Source: Unio delphinus
Lineage: Eukaryota; Mollusca; Bivalvia; Unionida; Unionidae
NCBI GenBank assembly: GCA_029339505.1
Contig: JAQISU010001239.1
Span: forward strand, 8,828,501 to 8,892,500
Length of the DNA stretch: 64,000 nucleotides
Reading direction: 5' to 3'
The notes beneath the pieces were generated by a model, which was given only the letters and a program-made list of their open reading frames with translations, was not told the DNA's origin and did not search any database. Position numbers and translations under genes: made by a program. Positions 28,999 to 45,154 of this stretch are shown here, one piece after another. Position 1 is the first letter of the stretch. Each line of letters opens with the position of its first letter.

Positions 28999-30431
28999 TT
29001 ACTCATTTTCACATATGAAAAATCGCTTATCGTCACAGTTGTCGTCGTTCATGAGGAAGTCTTCATAGTTAAATAATCCAGCACAGTCGTCTCCATCGTG
29101 TATGTCTCGATTTGGTTCTCCGGGTGCCCATGGTTTAAATTCCATTGGTTCACTGTTTGGCGCCCAGACCCATTGACCTTCATTTATGATGTCATTTCCT
29201 GCAGTCCAGTATTCTATTATGGGCTGTCTTGTATCTGAAATAGTCCAGAAAAGTAAATTTTATATAAGGACCGCTCAGCGCATAAAATGTCAGCAAATCC
29301 GTCAAACGTTTTCGTTAGACATGTATATATGTATCAGGAAACGCAAAGAGTGACTGAACTGTGAAAAACTCGCTCGTACGGCAAACTAATGCGGAATTAT
29401 ACCGCAAGATTACGTTAAGAAATGACCTTCCGGTGAGACTGTTTTTTAGCAATCTAACTCGTATTAACTACTCAAAAACGATGACTCATGGCACAGTCGA
29501 TGGCCATACTTTAGTACTCTATATGTTTGTTGAAAAATTAAATAAGTCTTTTTTCGTTGACTGAAATTCGAGACGAGTATAACATTTTTCCAAATTGTTC
29601 AAAATCTTTGGCCTTTAAAATACTATTGTAAAACATATGGCCCTGGATACTTTCTTACCGGTCAAATCCGAAACCTTCACTGCATGTTATAGACAGGCAC
29701 GTATTTGAAATGCCGTTAAATATGGCACTCGATAAGTCTTACCGAAGGCAAAAGTAATCTTCACTGTTTGATATGGCCAATAACAGGTTCAAAGTGCCGC
29801 TAAACAACAAACAACAACAAAAGTATCTGCAACAACCCAAAACATTTGTGTAAATATTTCAAACAATATTTTAATAGAAGCGAATTTCTGTTCAATGTTC
29901 ATCATAATGATCATGTATAATATAATTTAAAATAATGATATAAGTATTCTGTTTGATGCAGTTGATTAGCAAAGACATTCTGCCCCCTTCCCATCAAAAT
30001 TTAATTTGTTTGGCCCTTCGCATTAACATAAATATTAATTGAATTGTTAGGCCTACCCAACCCCGTTTGCTTGCCAAACCACTGCTTTCACTTAAATTTT
30101 AAACTTAAAGTATATGCCTTGTCAAAGTTCGCTGATAGAGCCAGGACACCCCGCAAATTCGTTTGCGGGGCCGAGGTAGGGGACATATAGTAGTCATGTA
30201 GGCCAAAACATGTTTAGAGGTAAATGGGGAACACTACCACACACACACTCTTTGTCAATTTTTTTGTGTATGCACCTTTGTAATAAGGTGCAATATTTTC
30301 TCTTGAGCTTCCCGTGACAGAACCATATATTAAAGTTTGCAAAGATGCAATAATTTCTTAAATGTGACAAATACTTTCACTAAAGCGGGCATTAGACCAA
30401 TGGGTCACAATTTCGACATTTTTATAACACC

Positions 30432-30468
<37 letters not shown>

Positions 30469-32308
30469 GCACGCACGCACGCACACATGCCTTATGCAAA
30501 ATGGATAATTTGTCGCTGTAACTCACTTCGTAAATGACTAAAAATATTATATAATACAATGAATAGTCACATCATGACTGTTATATCAATGCACGATGTC
30601 GGCAAATCATTTATAACTACATATTATGTAGAGGATGAAAGGTGGTGAAATCACTTGTTATAAATTGGAAAGAACCAATCCAAACTGATCCCCGTTCCCC
30701 CGCACTCGCCATCTCCTTAGTCCCATTATTGCTTTAAAATGTTTGATTTTCAAATGGATCAGTGGAAATAACTTACCATTTGCTCTATGGTGTGCACGTA
30801 GTGTATTCTGAAGAAATATAAATTCATCATGGTCGTCAATTGTAACGAGGGCCGCACTAAATGCGTTACAGTATTCCTGAAAGAAAACACAATTCTTTGT
30901 TAATCGTCCGAATTTAGTGACACTAGTCACATTTGTACTGAAAACTGCCAATCTAATGTTCTCATAAGTATAATCATCTCGCCTATTTCGATTTTTCAGT
31001 CAGTCAGTCTATCTGTCTATGTATTAATTGATCTATCCAGCTGAGAAGACTATCTAGATTTTTTTCATTCTATTCATAATTATTTTAAAGAGCAATCATA
31101 TATTTTCTACTATGCTTCAACAAATTGGTTATAACTTTAGCACAGGATCTAACATGGCATGATTTATCGCTATATATTTTATTTTACGATGAAAAGCTTC
31201 ATCTGAAAAGGTTATACGCACAGATGCTCGAAGCAGGATTAATGTTCAAAAGAAAGGAAGCAATATTCTGAAGAAAAAATCATAATGCATGACAAAATTG
31301 CTTCAGATTACCCCCATGACCAGTACTGAGATAGGACACAATCTATCAAAATAATAAAAGAGACAAAACAAGTCACTTCCAAAAACGTACGAGTTACGCG
31401 AAGCAAAGTTTGCCTTCCGGGACAAAGTTACGCCCCTGTACAACGATTGGCTCCAAACGTAACCAGTGCCGTATTAACCCATGGCAGGGCCCCTAGGCTT
31501 CGAGCTTCGTTGGATCCCTCGACATCCACCCGCGAATGGCAGGACCCCTAGGCTTCAAGCTTCTTTTGGTCCCTCGACATCCACCCGCGAATTTCGCGCT
31601 CTTTTAATTAATACAAACTTACCAAAAATGATTTAAAAAGGTGGAATTGAGCAGCAGTCTGATTGTTGTGGCATGGACTAGGAATGTGGATTTTTCGATT
31701 ACGCAGCATTACCATGGCATGGCTAAAGGTTGCATTGTCCTCTGCTCTTGGTGGGCCAATAGGCTTCAGCCTATTCAGCCTTGTGGATAATACGGCCCTA
31801 AATGTAACATCATGAACCAGATATATGGATATCATTTAAATATTACCCTTTGAGCCAATAATATTTCGCCGTTAACGTGTGTGCCACAAAGTCGAGATAT
31901 TTTGAAAATGAATGTAATATGTATTTGATTTATGTGGGTTTTTGGATAATTCTTATAAAATTTGAATCGAGTTAATGGTATCTAGGAGCATAGTTCTCAG
32001 ATTAGTGAAGGATTGTATCGTAGAGTCGCAAATACAGTTATATCTCAGTAAAATCCAGTTCGTTGCACAAGGGTCACCCACAAGAGCGTAACTCTGTTCC
32101 GGCAGGCAAATGTCGCGAAATTTGTACGTTTCTTAGTCCGTAACTTCAATGATGGCTTGATCAATAGAAAAAATATCTCAGGAGTAAGACAAGCCAAATA
32201 GTATGGTCAAAATTATAAGATACAAATGCCACAAATTACCTTGTTTTTTGTATTTGTATTGATAAATCTGTAAACTCTTGAGAATCGGCATATGTAGTGG
32301 AGAGAGAC

Positions 32309-32385
<77 letters not shown>

Positions 32386-33622
32386 TACCATAGCGGCATG
32401 CCAAGGTTCCGGTCTCTCCACCAGTGCGTAACAATGGTGATTAAACGATTTCCAGTTTTGTTCACAGCCATAAACTGCAAAATTTATAACGATGAATCGA
32501 TTTTAAAACAATTACTGAGCTGAAAGGGATGTAACTTTGTATCACACTAGAAATAGTAGATATGTAAGTTCCATAACAAAGACCTGACACTGGAGATCCT
32601 GTTGACACGTTTCACTGTACATTCTATTGCAAGAATACTATCCTACTTTACCAAGAATATGAGAACGAAATTCAAAATATGAACCTGAGCCAGGTTTTTG
32701 AAAATGTTATTATTTACACCTAAAGTAGTGTCTTTAGAAACAAAACATAAAAGCACATGTTGGTGAGCTAACGATGGCGACCTAGGCTGGTGAGCCAGCT
32801 GATTTTCCAAAAAAGAAATGGTCGAAGGTCATTCGTTGGTGTGTCAGATCTGTCATGATGTATATAGGGATTTCGGAAAAATTTAAAGTGGTCGATGGTA
32901 ATATCTTTGTCGTCAAGGATTTTTGTAAAAGAAAATTTAAGTATTAATACTACACTATGTTACATCAGTACTGATAACTTGTCATGATCTCGGTGGACTA
33001 TTTTCCTACTACGTAGGTGAGGTCTCCGTTCTAGTGCTAGGTCACTTTCTAATACTGTCGTGTACAGCAGGTTATACATTACATGCGTCAATGTCTCACG
33101 TTTAAATGCAGTAATTCGTAAACAATTTCAAAACAACAACTAAATAGGGATTTTCCGGTATGGAATATATAATAAAGATAGGTCGACACAGAAGTATCCA
33201 TATTTGACCTATCAAGTATTTCACTGGAGTAATTCGTAAACAATAAAAGATGCTCTGACGGGCACAAAGAAAAGGGGGTTTGTATGTATGGAAGATAGGA
33301 ACCAAATAGGTTACAAAGGAAACATCCATTATTAACCTGTAAGTGTTTCAAATTTTCACCGGTCTTTACATTCTTATCTACGATCATGCTGTACCTAAGG
33401 CATCCTGATAACGTTATATCGTTTAACTGGTTTGCTAATCAAATACGATGCACCTTTGTTTCAAATGCTGGTTGTAATATGTAAAATAAATTCACTCCAT
33501 TATTTATATCATAACGATAAATGAAACAACTTCATTTCAATCGGCAACAAATAAAATGTATATAACTAAGTCTCACCTGTCACTGATATAATTAAAACGA
33601 AATTCAGTGTAATGTTTACCAT
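28999..33622 (-). CDS. Secreted C-type lectin, copy B (complete)
   Basis: Four coding exons on the minus strand with GT-AG introns: signal peptide 33577-33622 (MVNITLNFVLIISV), then 32389-32474 (GCEQNWKSFNHHCYAL), 30777-30876 (EYCNAFSAALVTIDDHDEF) and 28999-29234 (EYWTAGND... to the stop). Together they give 155 aa, one carbohydrate-recognition domain. The last exon has EPN, the motif usually linked to mannose-type sugars, and MNDDNC in place of the usual WND calcium motif, so calcium and sugar binding are plausible. Exon lengths (46, 86, 100 nt) equal those of copy A. The introns are also similar between copies (for example 5400-5470 and 32740-32810), so the whole gene was duplicated. Confidence 0.9.
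30149..30170. other. Perfect GC-rich hairpin with TTCG loop
   Basis: CCCCGCAAA-TTCG-TTTGCGGGG, a 9-bp perfect stem with a stable tetraloop, in AT-rich intron 3 of lectin copy B. It may be part of an unrecognised repeat (GCCAGGACAC.. to ..GGGGACATATAG). Confidence 0.7.
30431..30486. repeat. (CA)n / (GCAC)n microsatellite
   Basis: CA array that changes to GCAC units, in lectin copy B intron 3. Confidence 0.9.
31478..31592. repeat. Two-copy ~56-bp repeat in lectin B intron
   Basis: ATGGCAGG.CCCCTAGGCTTC and CCCTCGACATCCACCCGCGA occur twice in tandem. The surrounding text (GTGCCGTATTAACCC, and further on AATACGGCCC) suggests part of a dispersed element of unknown class. Confidence 0.7.
32300..32383. 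repeat. (GA)n microsatellite abutting a splice donor
   Basis: A long GA array. On the gene strand it is a CT array beginning four bases after the donor (GTACAT) of CTLD exon 1, exactly as in copy A at 1711-1765. Confidence 0.95.
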
Positions 33623-34066
33623 CTTGGCGAAATTTCAACGCACTTATCTTGAATTTGCGAAACTGAATTAGCACATGCGCACTTGCTTTGAACCGAACAA
33701 GACTGAGACCTGTATTTGAATATTTGCTATCTTTACAGATTTCTTTCAATTTATGTAACCAATCTGTACCCGGTTCAACGCGTAGTAAAACCTATGACTT
33801 TAACTGTTTTTAAGCGACGTTGAGCATTGAACAATTGAATACTTCAATCCGATGAAAGCTGTGATTCTCAAACGGTATTATCTTAATAAAATTATAGTTA
33901 CTATCGAGCGAGGCGTTTAATATGTACAGAAAAAGCAGAGATGTGTGTTCTACATGTCTCCAATCAAAGCCATACACATATTTCATTAGAGTGTAACCAG
34001 TCAAATACTCAAATACACATACACACAGAGTTTATTGAAACTCAGTCACACATGGTTGAATAATGG
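33623..34066. other. Upstream region of lectin copy B
   Basis: Related to the sequence upstream of copy A (about 6135-6420), including GCACATGCGCACTT in both. The shared part should hold the lectin promoter. No other gene is visible. Confidence 0.55.
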
Positions 34067-34125
<59 letters not shown>

Positions 34126-35170
34126 TAGGACTTTGTATAGCGCCTAATCTTTAAAAGCTCTAAGCGCTTTACACCATCAATAATGATATGACTACACTAC
34201 AGAACAATAAATGACAAAAGCAATGAAATTGGAAAACATAAAAACATGCTGAAAGTATATAAGATACAAAACATGATTAGGTCGCTAAGTTTGTCCCTGA
34301 AGTTGAAACAGGTGAGTCTTGAGAGCACTCTTAAAAGGGACCACTGTGTCTTTGTGTCTAATTTCAATGGGCAATTCGTTCCACGTCGCCGGGCCCTGGT
34401 ATGCAAACGAACTTTGTCCATATGACTTTGTTTTCACCTTGGGGACAATGAGTATACGATTATCAGAACAAGAGCGTAAGGATCTAGCTGGTGTATACAC
34501 ATGGGTGAGGCTGGATAGGTATGTCGGACTGGAGTCTGTCATTGAAATATAGCACAGAGAACAAATTTTGTGTTTGATTCTGTATCGAATTGATAGCCAG
34601 TGTAGGGTATAGAGCAGTGGAGAGGTGTGCTCTGATCGAGGTACTCTAAAGATGATCCGTGCAGCTATGTTTTGGAGTTTTTGAAGTTTCTGGAGTAAAT
34701 ATTGTGACGAACCAGACAGAACTGAGTTACAATAGTCCAGTCTTGAAAGTACTAATGAACACATAAGTGTTTTCGTGGCATCAACTGAAAGATATTTACG
34801 AATGGAACTGATGCGTCTCAATTCAAGATATGCAGCCCTGCAGATGTTCATGACATGTTGGTGCAATGTGAGAGTACTGTCAATAGTAACACCTAGATTC
34901 CGTACTGACTGTGAGAATTTAATGTTGGTGTTGCTGATATTTATTGTCTGAGGTAAAGGATGTGGATGAGAAAGTCTTTGTGTTTGTGATCAGAACAGCC
35001 TCAGTTTTATCATCATTCATCTGTAGCTTGTTACATGTTATCCATGATTTCACATCCGAAATGCACTTCTCTACTCCATGGATGGTATCATTAACTTCAG
35101 TTGGGTGGCTAGACTTGTATATTTGGGTGTCATCAACGTACAGTTGGTGCGACACTGGGTGATGATCTAT
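34067..35170 (-). mobile_element. 5'-truncated L2/CR1-like LINE
   Basis: On the minus strand, the C-terminal part of a reverse transcriptase is readable: YVDDTQIY near 35140 (catalytic YxDD), a frameshift near 34920, then SVRNLGVTIDSTLTL, LVLSRLDYCNSVLSG and PATWNELPIEIR. The 3' end carries the GCGCTATACAAAGTCC motif followed by an (ATT)n tail (plus strand 34067-34125), typical of L2/CR1 tails. It lacks the endonuclease and the first half of the RT. Dead on arrival copy. Confidence 0.88.
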
Positions 35171-36094
35171 GACACTTGAGAGTGGATGTGGTGGTCGTTA
35201 AAATCACCGCATGGTCATTCAAAACTAAGCGATAACAGGAAGCACGTGATGAAGAGGCTAGTTATTCAGACTGCTCATTCCGGTTTTAGATTTCGATTTT
35301 ACGTTCAATCAGTATATAAATTAGCGCTTAACCACACTTTGTTTTATTCGAAATATCCCTAGTTCTGGCAGCAGAGCCATTTTTTTTTGGGTCCTGTCTG
35401 TTCGCCCGTCTCTTAAAATTTGTAATCATGATTCTAGGCAGATGAAATATCGCTGGCATAATTTAACTGATATGCAGATAGTCGGAGCAAGTCTTTTAAA
35501 ATATACCTTATGTTTTACAGTACACGAGTATGATGAACAAAAGAAACCCACTCATATTGACAAACTACATGTGATAGGGATCGTATAATTATCTCTGCTT
35601 GAGCTGAATAGATTCTCGTGCTATCAAGATGTTTTTTGTAAAATACGCTGTTCGGACTTCTTGGATTATGTTCTGTAGTAACCTTGCTAGAAAGATTACC
35701 TAGTAACTACATAAACCAGACCATACCTTCTCAAATTGTGTAATGCAGACAACTGGTGCCCATCGAGTTCCACTCATCTGGTTTGCAATAGCTAACTCTA
35801 CAATCAACATTAGGAAAGATTATGAAGTAGTCTGCCAAGATCCTCGTCAATCATGAAGTGATCCGTTGAGATCATCATCTATGTTCAAATAGTCCATACA
35901 CAAAAGCGAATCACTGAAATAAATACAACAAATGACGCTTGGCATGCTTTTCATTGTGCTCGCGTATGGAAATGTTCTTGTTAGATATGATTCTTCCCTC
36001 TTTGCAATGGTTTGTACTAATTTAATTAAACTAGGAACAGACAGGGTTCCGGAATGGAAGAAGTACAACAGAACAAATATTAAATCTTAGGGTT
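35171..36094. other. Intergenic, no gene seen
   Basis: AT-rich sequence between two LINE fragments; no supportable gene or clear repeat. Confidence 0.6.
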
Positions 36095-37230
36095 CTGTGC
36101 GAAACGTACACGCAACATCAACAAAACATATATCATGTGTTCATAGATTACTAAAAGGTCTTTGACAGAGTGTGGCATGAGGCATTGTGGGCCACAATGA
36201 AGAAGTACAGCATAGGTCAAAGTTGGCAAATTTCATCAAGAAGATGTACGCCAAAGCTACCAGTAAAGTAATTGCTCAAGCTTATGAAGGGGACAGTCAA
36301 CAGTTCGAGTACGTCAATGCTGTCTTCTGTCACCCACGCTTTTCATCATCTACTTAGAGCGCATCATGAGAGAAGCCCTGGAAAACCACTGTGGGACAGT
36401 CAGCATTGGAGGGTGTAGCATCACCAACCTCTGCTTTGCAGACGACTTTGATGGGCTGACAGGCAGTGAAGACTAGCATACCACCATAGTGAAGAATCTG
36501 GATGAAACATCTTCCAGATTTGACATGGAGATAAGCGCTGAGAAAACAAAGCTGATGACAAATAGTGGCAAACAAATCTCAGGTAAGATTAAAGTCAGAG
36601 AACATGAACTGGAAACAATGAGCAGGTTCAAATATATTGGTTCCATGATCACAAACGAGGGATCAAAAGCAGACATTTTGTAACTAGCAGCAGAAACAAC
36701 GGCAGCAATGTCAAAGTTAAGACTCATATGGAGAGACAAGAATATCTGTCTGAAATCTAAAATGAGACATTTGAGAGCACTAGTCATCTAAATCGTGTTG
36801 TATTCTTGTGAGGAATTGACCCTGAAAGCCGAATTACAACAAAGAATCCAGGCACTTTAAATGAGATGTTGCAGAACCATATTTGCCATCTCTTACATGG
36901 ACCACACCACAAATGAAGAAGTGTGTAACACCATCAGGCACAAAGTATGCCAATATGAAGACCTCCTCACTACTGTTAAAAAGAGAAAGTTGAAATTTTT
37001 TGCCCATGTCAATCGAACTAACATAATATCCACAACAGTACTGCAAGGCAGCGTCTAGTGTTGCAGAAGGAGAGGTATACAGAGAAAAATGTGGAATGAC
37101 AACATCACAGAATGGACCAGGAAAAGTTTTGAGGAGACACAGACATTGGAACATGATTGAGACAAGTGGAGGGAGCTGATCAGATTTTCAGCAGCACAGT
37201 GCCTCGACGACTACACTGGGTCAAGAGACT
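36095..37230 (+). mobile_element. Decayed LINE reverse-transcriptase fragment
   Basis: Broken frames on the plus strand show RT signatures in order: FDRVWHEALW near 36155, LERIMREALEN near 36355, NLCFADDFDGL near 36425, RFDMEISAEKTKLM near 36515, RFKYIGSMI near 36625, and a late KLKFFAHVNR near 36990. Stops and shifts interrupt it throughout. It belongs to the endonuclease/RT LINE group. It is in opposite orientation to the L2-like copy next to it. Confidence 0.82.
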
Positions 37231-37429
37231 GATGATGAAGTATTAGATTTTGTGACATTGTGGAATTTTACTTTAGTTTCTGCAGTGAGGCATGAGTGTT
37301 TTACAAACGCACACCCAGTTTTACTTTATCTTCGTCACCGCGAGGGTCACAGCCCACCAACTGATATCCAGATTGGTATTTATCATAAGATGCCAGAACT
37401 TCCTGCAGACTGAACTACACGTGTAACGT

Positions 37430-37527
37430 TTAATTATATTCACCTAATCTGCATGAAAATGATGATGTAACGTCACAATGGATAAAAGGGAAAACTGTAA
37501 TAAAGCAAATATCAATAGATTTCAACC

Positions 37528-37595
<68 letters not shown>

Positions 37596-37830
37596 CAAAA
37601 GAGAAAGAGAGAGAGGCATGTCATTAACGCCATTAAGATTTAATTCTTCTACGTCTTTTTATTCTTGCGTTCTTGCGTTAGATAGATATTAGTAAACTCT
37701 GATCAGACCGAATAGTTTTTGAAAGCTCCAAATACAAAAGGGGTTGAAACTGTTTGCAGTCACAATCCATTCCGTAATAATGCGTGCAATCTTACAAACT
37801 GAAGTGTGACAAGTTTAAAAAGTTTCCCTT
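37430..37830. repeat. Local duplication, left arm, with (TA)n
   Basis: Shares TTATATTCACCTAATCTGCATG, GTCATTAACGC and ACTCTGATCAGACCGAATA with 38485-38790. The microsatellite inside is TA (37530-37594), where the other arm has GA. Confidence 0.85.
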
Positions 37831-37874
37831 TATTTAGGTTGGGCTATTGTGCTCCCAATATTATTGAAATTATT

Positions 37875-38455
37875 ACAGAAGACCCACCCTGGCTCGTTTT
37901 TGTCACAAATTGAAGTAGTGATAGAGGAATGCAAAGCTCCGAGCCCCCAGTCAGCGGCTCTGACAATTAAAATTATGAATACACAAAATGTGAAATTCAT
38001 CTAACAATAATTTAATATAATTCAATAACAGTAATCTCTAAAATAAAATTAAAATTAAAACCCTATCACTCGTCTTTCACTCGACCAAGTGACGGCCTAT
38101 TTCATCATCTGACTTAGTGTGATAGATTGTACTCCTGTCCTGTGTTCTTATTCAACTGTGTGATCTTTATCTGGACTGGTAATCCGATTCCCTCCAGACC
38201 GTCAAACTTCTGCCGCCGTTCTTTCTTTTCCTTTTCTCTCCCAGAGGCTCGGACCAACTGCACTGGTGTAATTTCCATCTGTCTCCTACAGTTCCTCTGG
38301 TCCCTAAAAGCTTCCTGTATTAACACACAAGGACATTAGCATAGCATATTTCCCTAGCTATCTACCTCGCACTGAACAATAATATCATCAGATAAGCCAT
38401 TACTTCATTTAATCACGCATTCGTGCCGATCAAAATTCAGATTATTTCTGATATG
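37875..38455. repeat. Dispersed repeat of unknown class, copy 1
   Basis: About 580 bp sharing ACAGAAGACCCACC, CACTCGTCTTTCACTCGACC and TCACGCATTCGTGC with 45496-46100. It sits between the two arms of the local duplication. No coding content is convincing. Confidence 0.85.
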
Positions 38456-38484
38456 TGTGCACGGAGTCACTACACATACAATGT

Positions 38485-38565
38485 TGAATTATATTCACCT
38501 AATCTGCATGGAAATGATGCTGTATTGACAATATGGATAAAAGGCAAAACTGTGATAAAGGATAT

Positions 38566-38621
<56 letters not shown>

Positions 38622-38790
38622 TCATTAACGCAACGTCATTATAATTAATCCTTCTACTTCCTTTTATTCTTGCTAATGTTAGTTAACTCTGATCAGACCG
38701 AATATTCTTTGAAAGCTGCTAATACAAAAAAAGGATGAAACTGTTTGCAGTCCCTATCCACTCCGTAATAAAGCGTGTAAAACAAACTAA
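38485..38790. repeat. Local duplication, right arm, with (GA)n
   Basis: Second arm of the duplication, with GA array at about 38570-38619 in place of the TA array of the left arm. Confidence 0.85.
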
Positions 38791-42417
<3,627 letters not shown>

Positions 42418-44674
42418 ATGTCCGAACTGATAAATACCATTTCTACAAGACCCGAAGCTACCACAGTTACAGTGCGTAGGTGGAAACTGATTGAAGGCAA
42501 CCATTCCTTTTGCTGTGATGGCCGCATTGTATGTGCAAAAAACTTTGCAGGTCTTGTATTCGTTGTCATCCTGATATGGGGCATCGGTAAGGACAAATAA
42601 TCTCACTCGTTAATCTTGTTGTAATTCGTATCGTAGGCTCTGGAGAGGCTTTGTAAGTGGCACTCACTTTCTCGTCGTTATCACTGGCCGATCCAGAGGT
42701 GGAAGGGTTTTCTTTCAAGCTCTGTTTTCAAGTTAAATTAGTATGCTTTCAGAAACCAAGTCCTTATCAGATTTTAACCTTTAGAAATACTGAATGCTTC
42801 CCAATTTTTTTACACATGAATCGAATATCAGTGTATTTTGTTTTGTGATTGATGTGAAATAGAATTACGTTTATTTTTCTATCAACATTTTATATCGTCG
42901 CACCTGTTCTGTCATCATCTTAGTTTTTTATGTACTATGCCATATATATTGGTTAGCTGTTTTTTTGTGGTGGGGGCGTCTTTTTATGTGCTTGGGGGAG
43001 GGGTTGATTGTTTTGTTATGTTTTGGGAGTTCTTATGGTTTGCTTGGATGGGGGATTTTTAGTTGTCTGTTTTAGCGGAATTTTTAACATTATAGGCTAC
43101 AGCATACAAAGGACACTCCGTGTTGGCAGACATGGGCTGACCAGTGCGGGTTACAAACCCTCAAGGATTGGATTATTTCCTCAATATGGATAGTCATAAT
43201 ATGGTATCGATTTGATTTAATAGCTTAGCAAAGCGAAAAGGCGATGCAAAATCAGTTTACTATTAACAAACAATTTATACCTCTGTCTGAATAAAGAATA
43301 TATTCAAAAGGCTGATGGTTGCTTCATCAACTCGTTGAAAATATTGTCTGATTTGTTTCCTAAAGTTTAGTATCTAATTTACATGGGTATATAATCTTTT
43401 CTACGCATTTTTATGAATATTATGTGTGTTCAATTTAAAATTGCGTCACTGACCTAAAGCATCCATGCCTTTGTTTGTAAAATAAAATATATCAATTTAC
43501 TTTAATTATGGAGCTCCCTTTCAGTGAAAAAAATACATGTATGTACACGCGTGTATGTGTCCGGGGGAGGGGGGGGGGTAACCAGTCTGATGTTTGATGA
43601 AGTACTGATTACTTGAGCGATGTTATCTCAGTTCTGAATTTGTTGACAACCTAAACGGAACAATGAAACATTGGCCGACATGAGTTTGTACTTTCTTTTT
43701 GCTTTTAATCAGGCATTACTTAAACAAGACAAATAGGTCAGGTGCGATCAGAATCCGCAGTTTCCGTTCAGATTTAAGATCATACAAAGTAATGGAAGCA
43801 TTTGAACAATTGTGATTTGATTTTCATGTAACCTCATTTTACAGGAGCCATGTATTTTGCTGTGGATTGCCCGTATCTAGCGATCAAGGTCAGTCCAGCG
43901 ATTCCATTCTTTGGGTGTCTATTTTACGTTTTCCTCCTCTGCGTTTTATTCAAAACGTCATGTACGGACCCTGGATTCCTACCACGACCCACCACGGATG
44001 AAATTAAGTTCATCGCACAGCAAATAGTTAAGTCTACAAGTCAGACGAGTGAAGGGACAAGTTTAGATAACTCATTCAAGCTCAGCACTGGCAGTCATAA
44101 TGCCATATATCAGCAGATTGAAGTAAAAGGGAGACAATTCAAAATTAAATTCTGCGATACATGTCAGATGTTTCGACCTCCACGTGCTTCACACTGCGCA
44201 CAATGTAACAGTTGCGTGGATGAATTTGATCATCATTGTCCAGTTGTGGGCAACTGCGTAGGAAAAAGAAATCATAGATATTTCTTTATATTTCTAATAT
44301 GGGTGGTTTTCATGTGCACCTATGTATTTGCGTGCAACGTCACTGTAATAGTTTTGCGAACCAGAGATGGACAGTCCTCAGTAAATGACTACGTTGTGAG
44401 TGTTCTGGAAGCCATAATATGTTTAGCAGCAATTTTGACCACAGGAGGGTTTTTTTGTTACCATTGCTTTTTAATGGGCACAGCTAACACGACCAACGAG
44501 CACCACAAGGGTACTTTTAGCGCTGATAAATTTAAGAACAACATTAATCCCTACCATAGAGGAAGTTGTCTGAAGAATTTTGCGCATGCTTTGTGTGGTC
44601 CGCAAACTCCTAGCCTTATTGACAGGAGAGGCTATGTAATAGTCAATATTGATGAGACAAAGACACAGCGATAA
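42418..44674 (+). CDS. DHHC palmitoyltransferase (ZDHHC9/14/18-like)
   Basis: Adds palmitate to cysteines of target proteins, in Golgi or plasma membrane. Two exons, 42418-42586 and 43845-44674, joined across an ATCG|GTAAGG donor and a TTTTACAG|GA acceptor, give 332 aa in frame. The N-terminus (RRWKLIEGNHSFCCDGRI) matches the ZDHHC9/14/18 lead. Four hydrophobic segments are present, two before and two after the Cys-rich domain. That domain runs from CDTCQMFRPPRASHC through EFDHHCPVVGNCVGKRNHRY and carries the catalytic DHHC. A TTNE motif follows the fourth helix, as in the family's TTxE. An upstream CAG near 42384 suggests a 5' UTR intron. The C-terminus is short, without the long tail of vertebrate ZDHHC14. 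It appears intact. Confidence 0.93.
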
Positions 44675-44779
44675 TCTTTTATAAGTACCCACGTCGGTAA
44701 AATCAATTAAACCATAAAATTCATTTCGAAAATGTCTTGTTGGTGTAAATGTGGGTCTTCTGTATCTTCAGTTATAAAA

Positions 44780-44848
<69 letters not shown>

Positions 44849-45154
44849 CAAATATCTTGAAACAGAGAACTAGCATCGAAATCTCTTCACATTCTGACAC
44901 CAGATGTGTGTAATCAATAGATCTGAGTGATGTTTGAACTAGTGAAGCCTTGACTTTTGTGTGTGGGATGCAGGAATACAAAATGTCAAAGATATTTATT
45001 TAAAAATCAGTTCAAGTTCTGCTTCTAAACGGTTTATTCCGGGCTGTGGTAGACCAACAAAAGCTGTGATTATTTCGCCTTTTTAAAAGGTTCATATAGA
45101 AATATCAGTGGAGAGATTACTTGAGTAAAATTGGCAATTATGTAATGTGATAAT
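44675..45154. other. 3' flank of the palmitoyltransferase gene
   Basis: Probably 3' UTR at the start, then a (TA)n array at 44779-44846. No gene seen. Confidence 0.6.

Noticed and set aside
32178..32523. Open frames through the GA array
   Set aside because: Repeat-driven reading frames (SLSLSL or RERERE); the real coding part is the lectin exon at 32389-32474.
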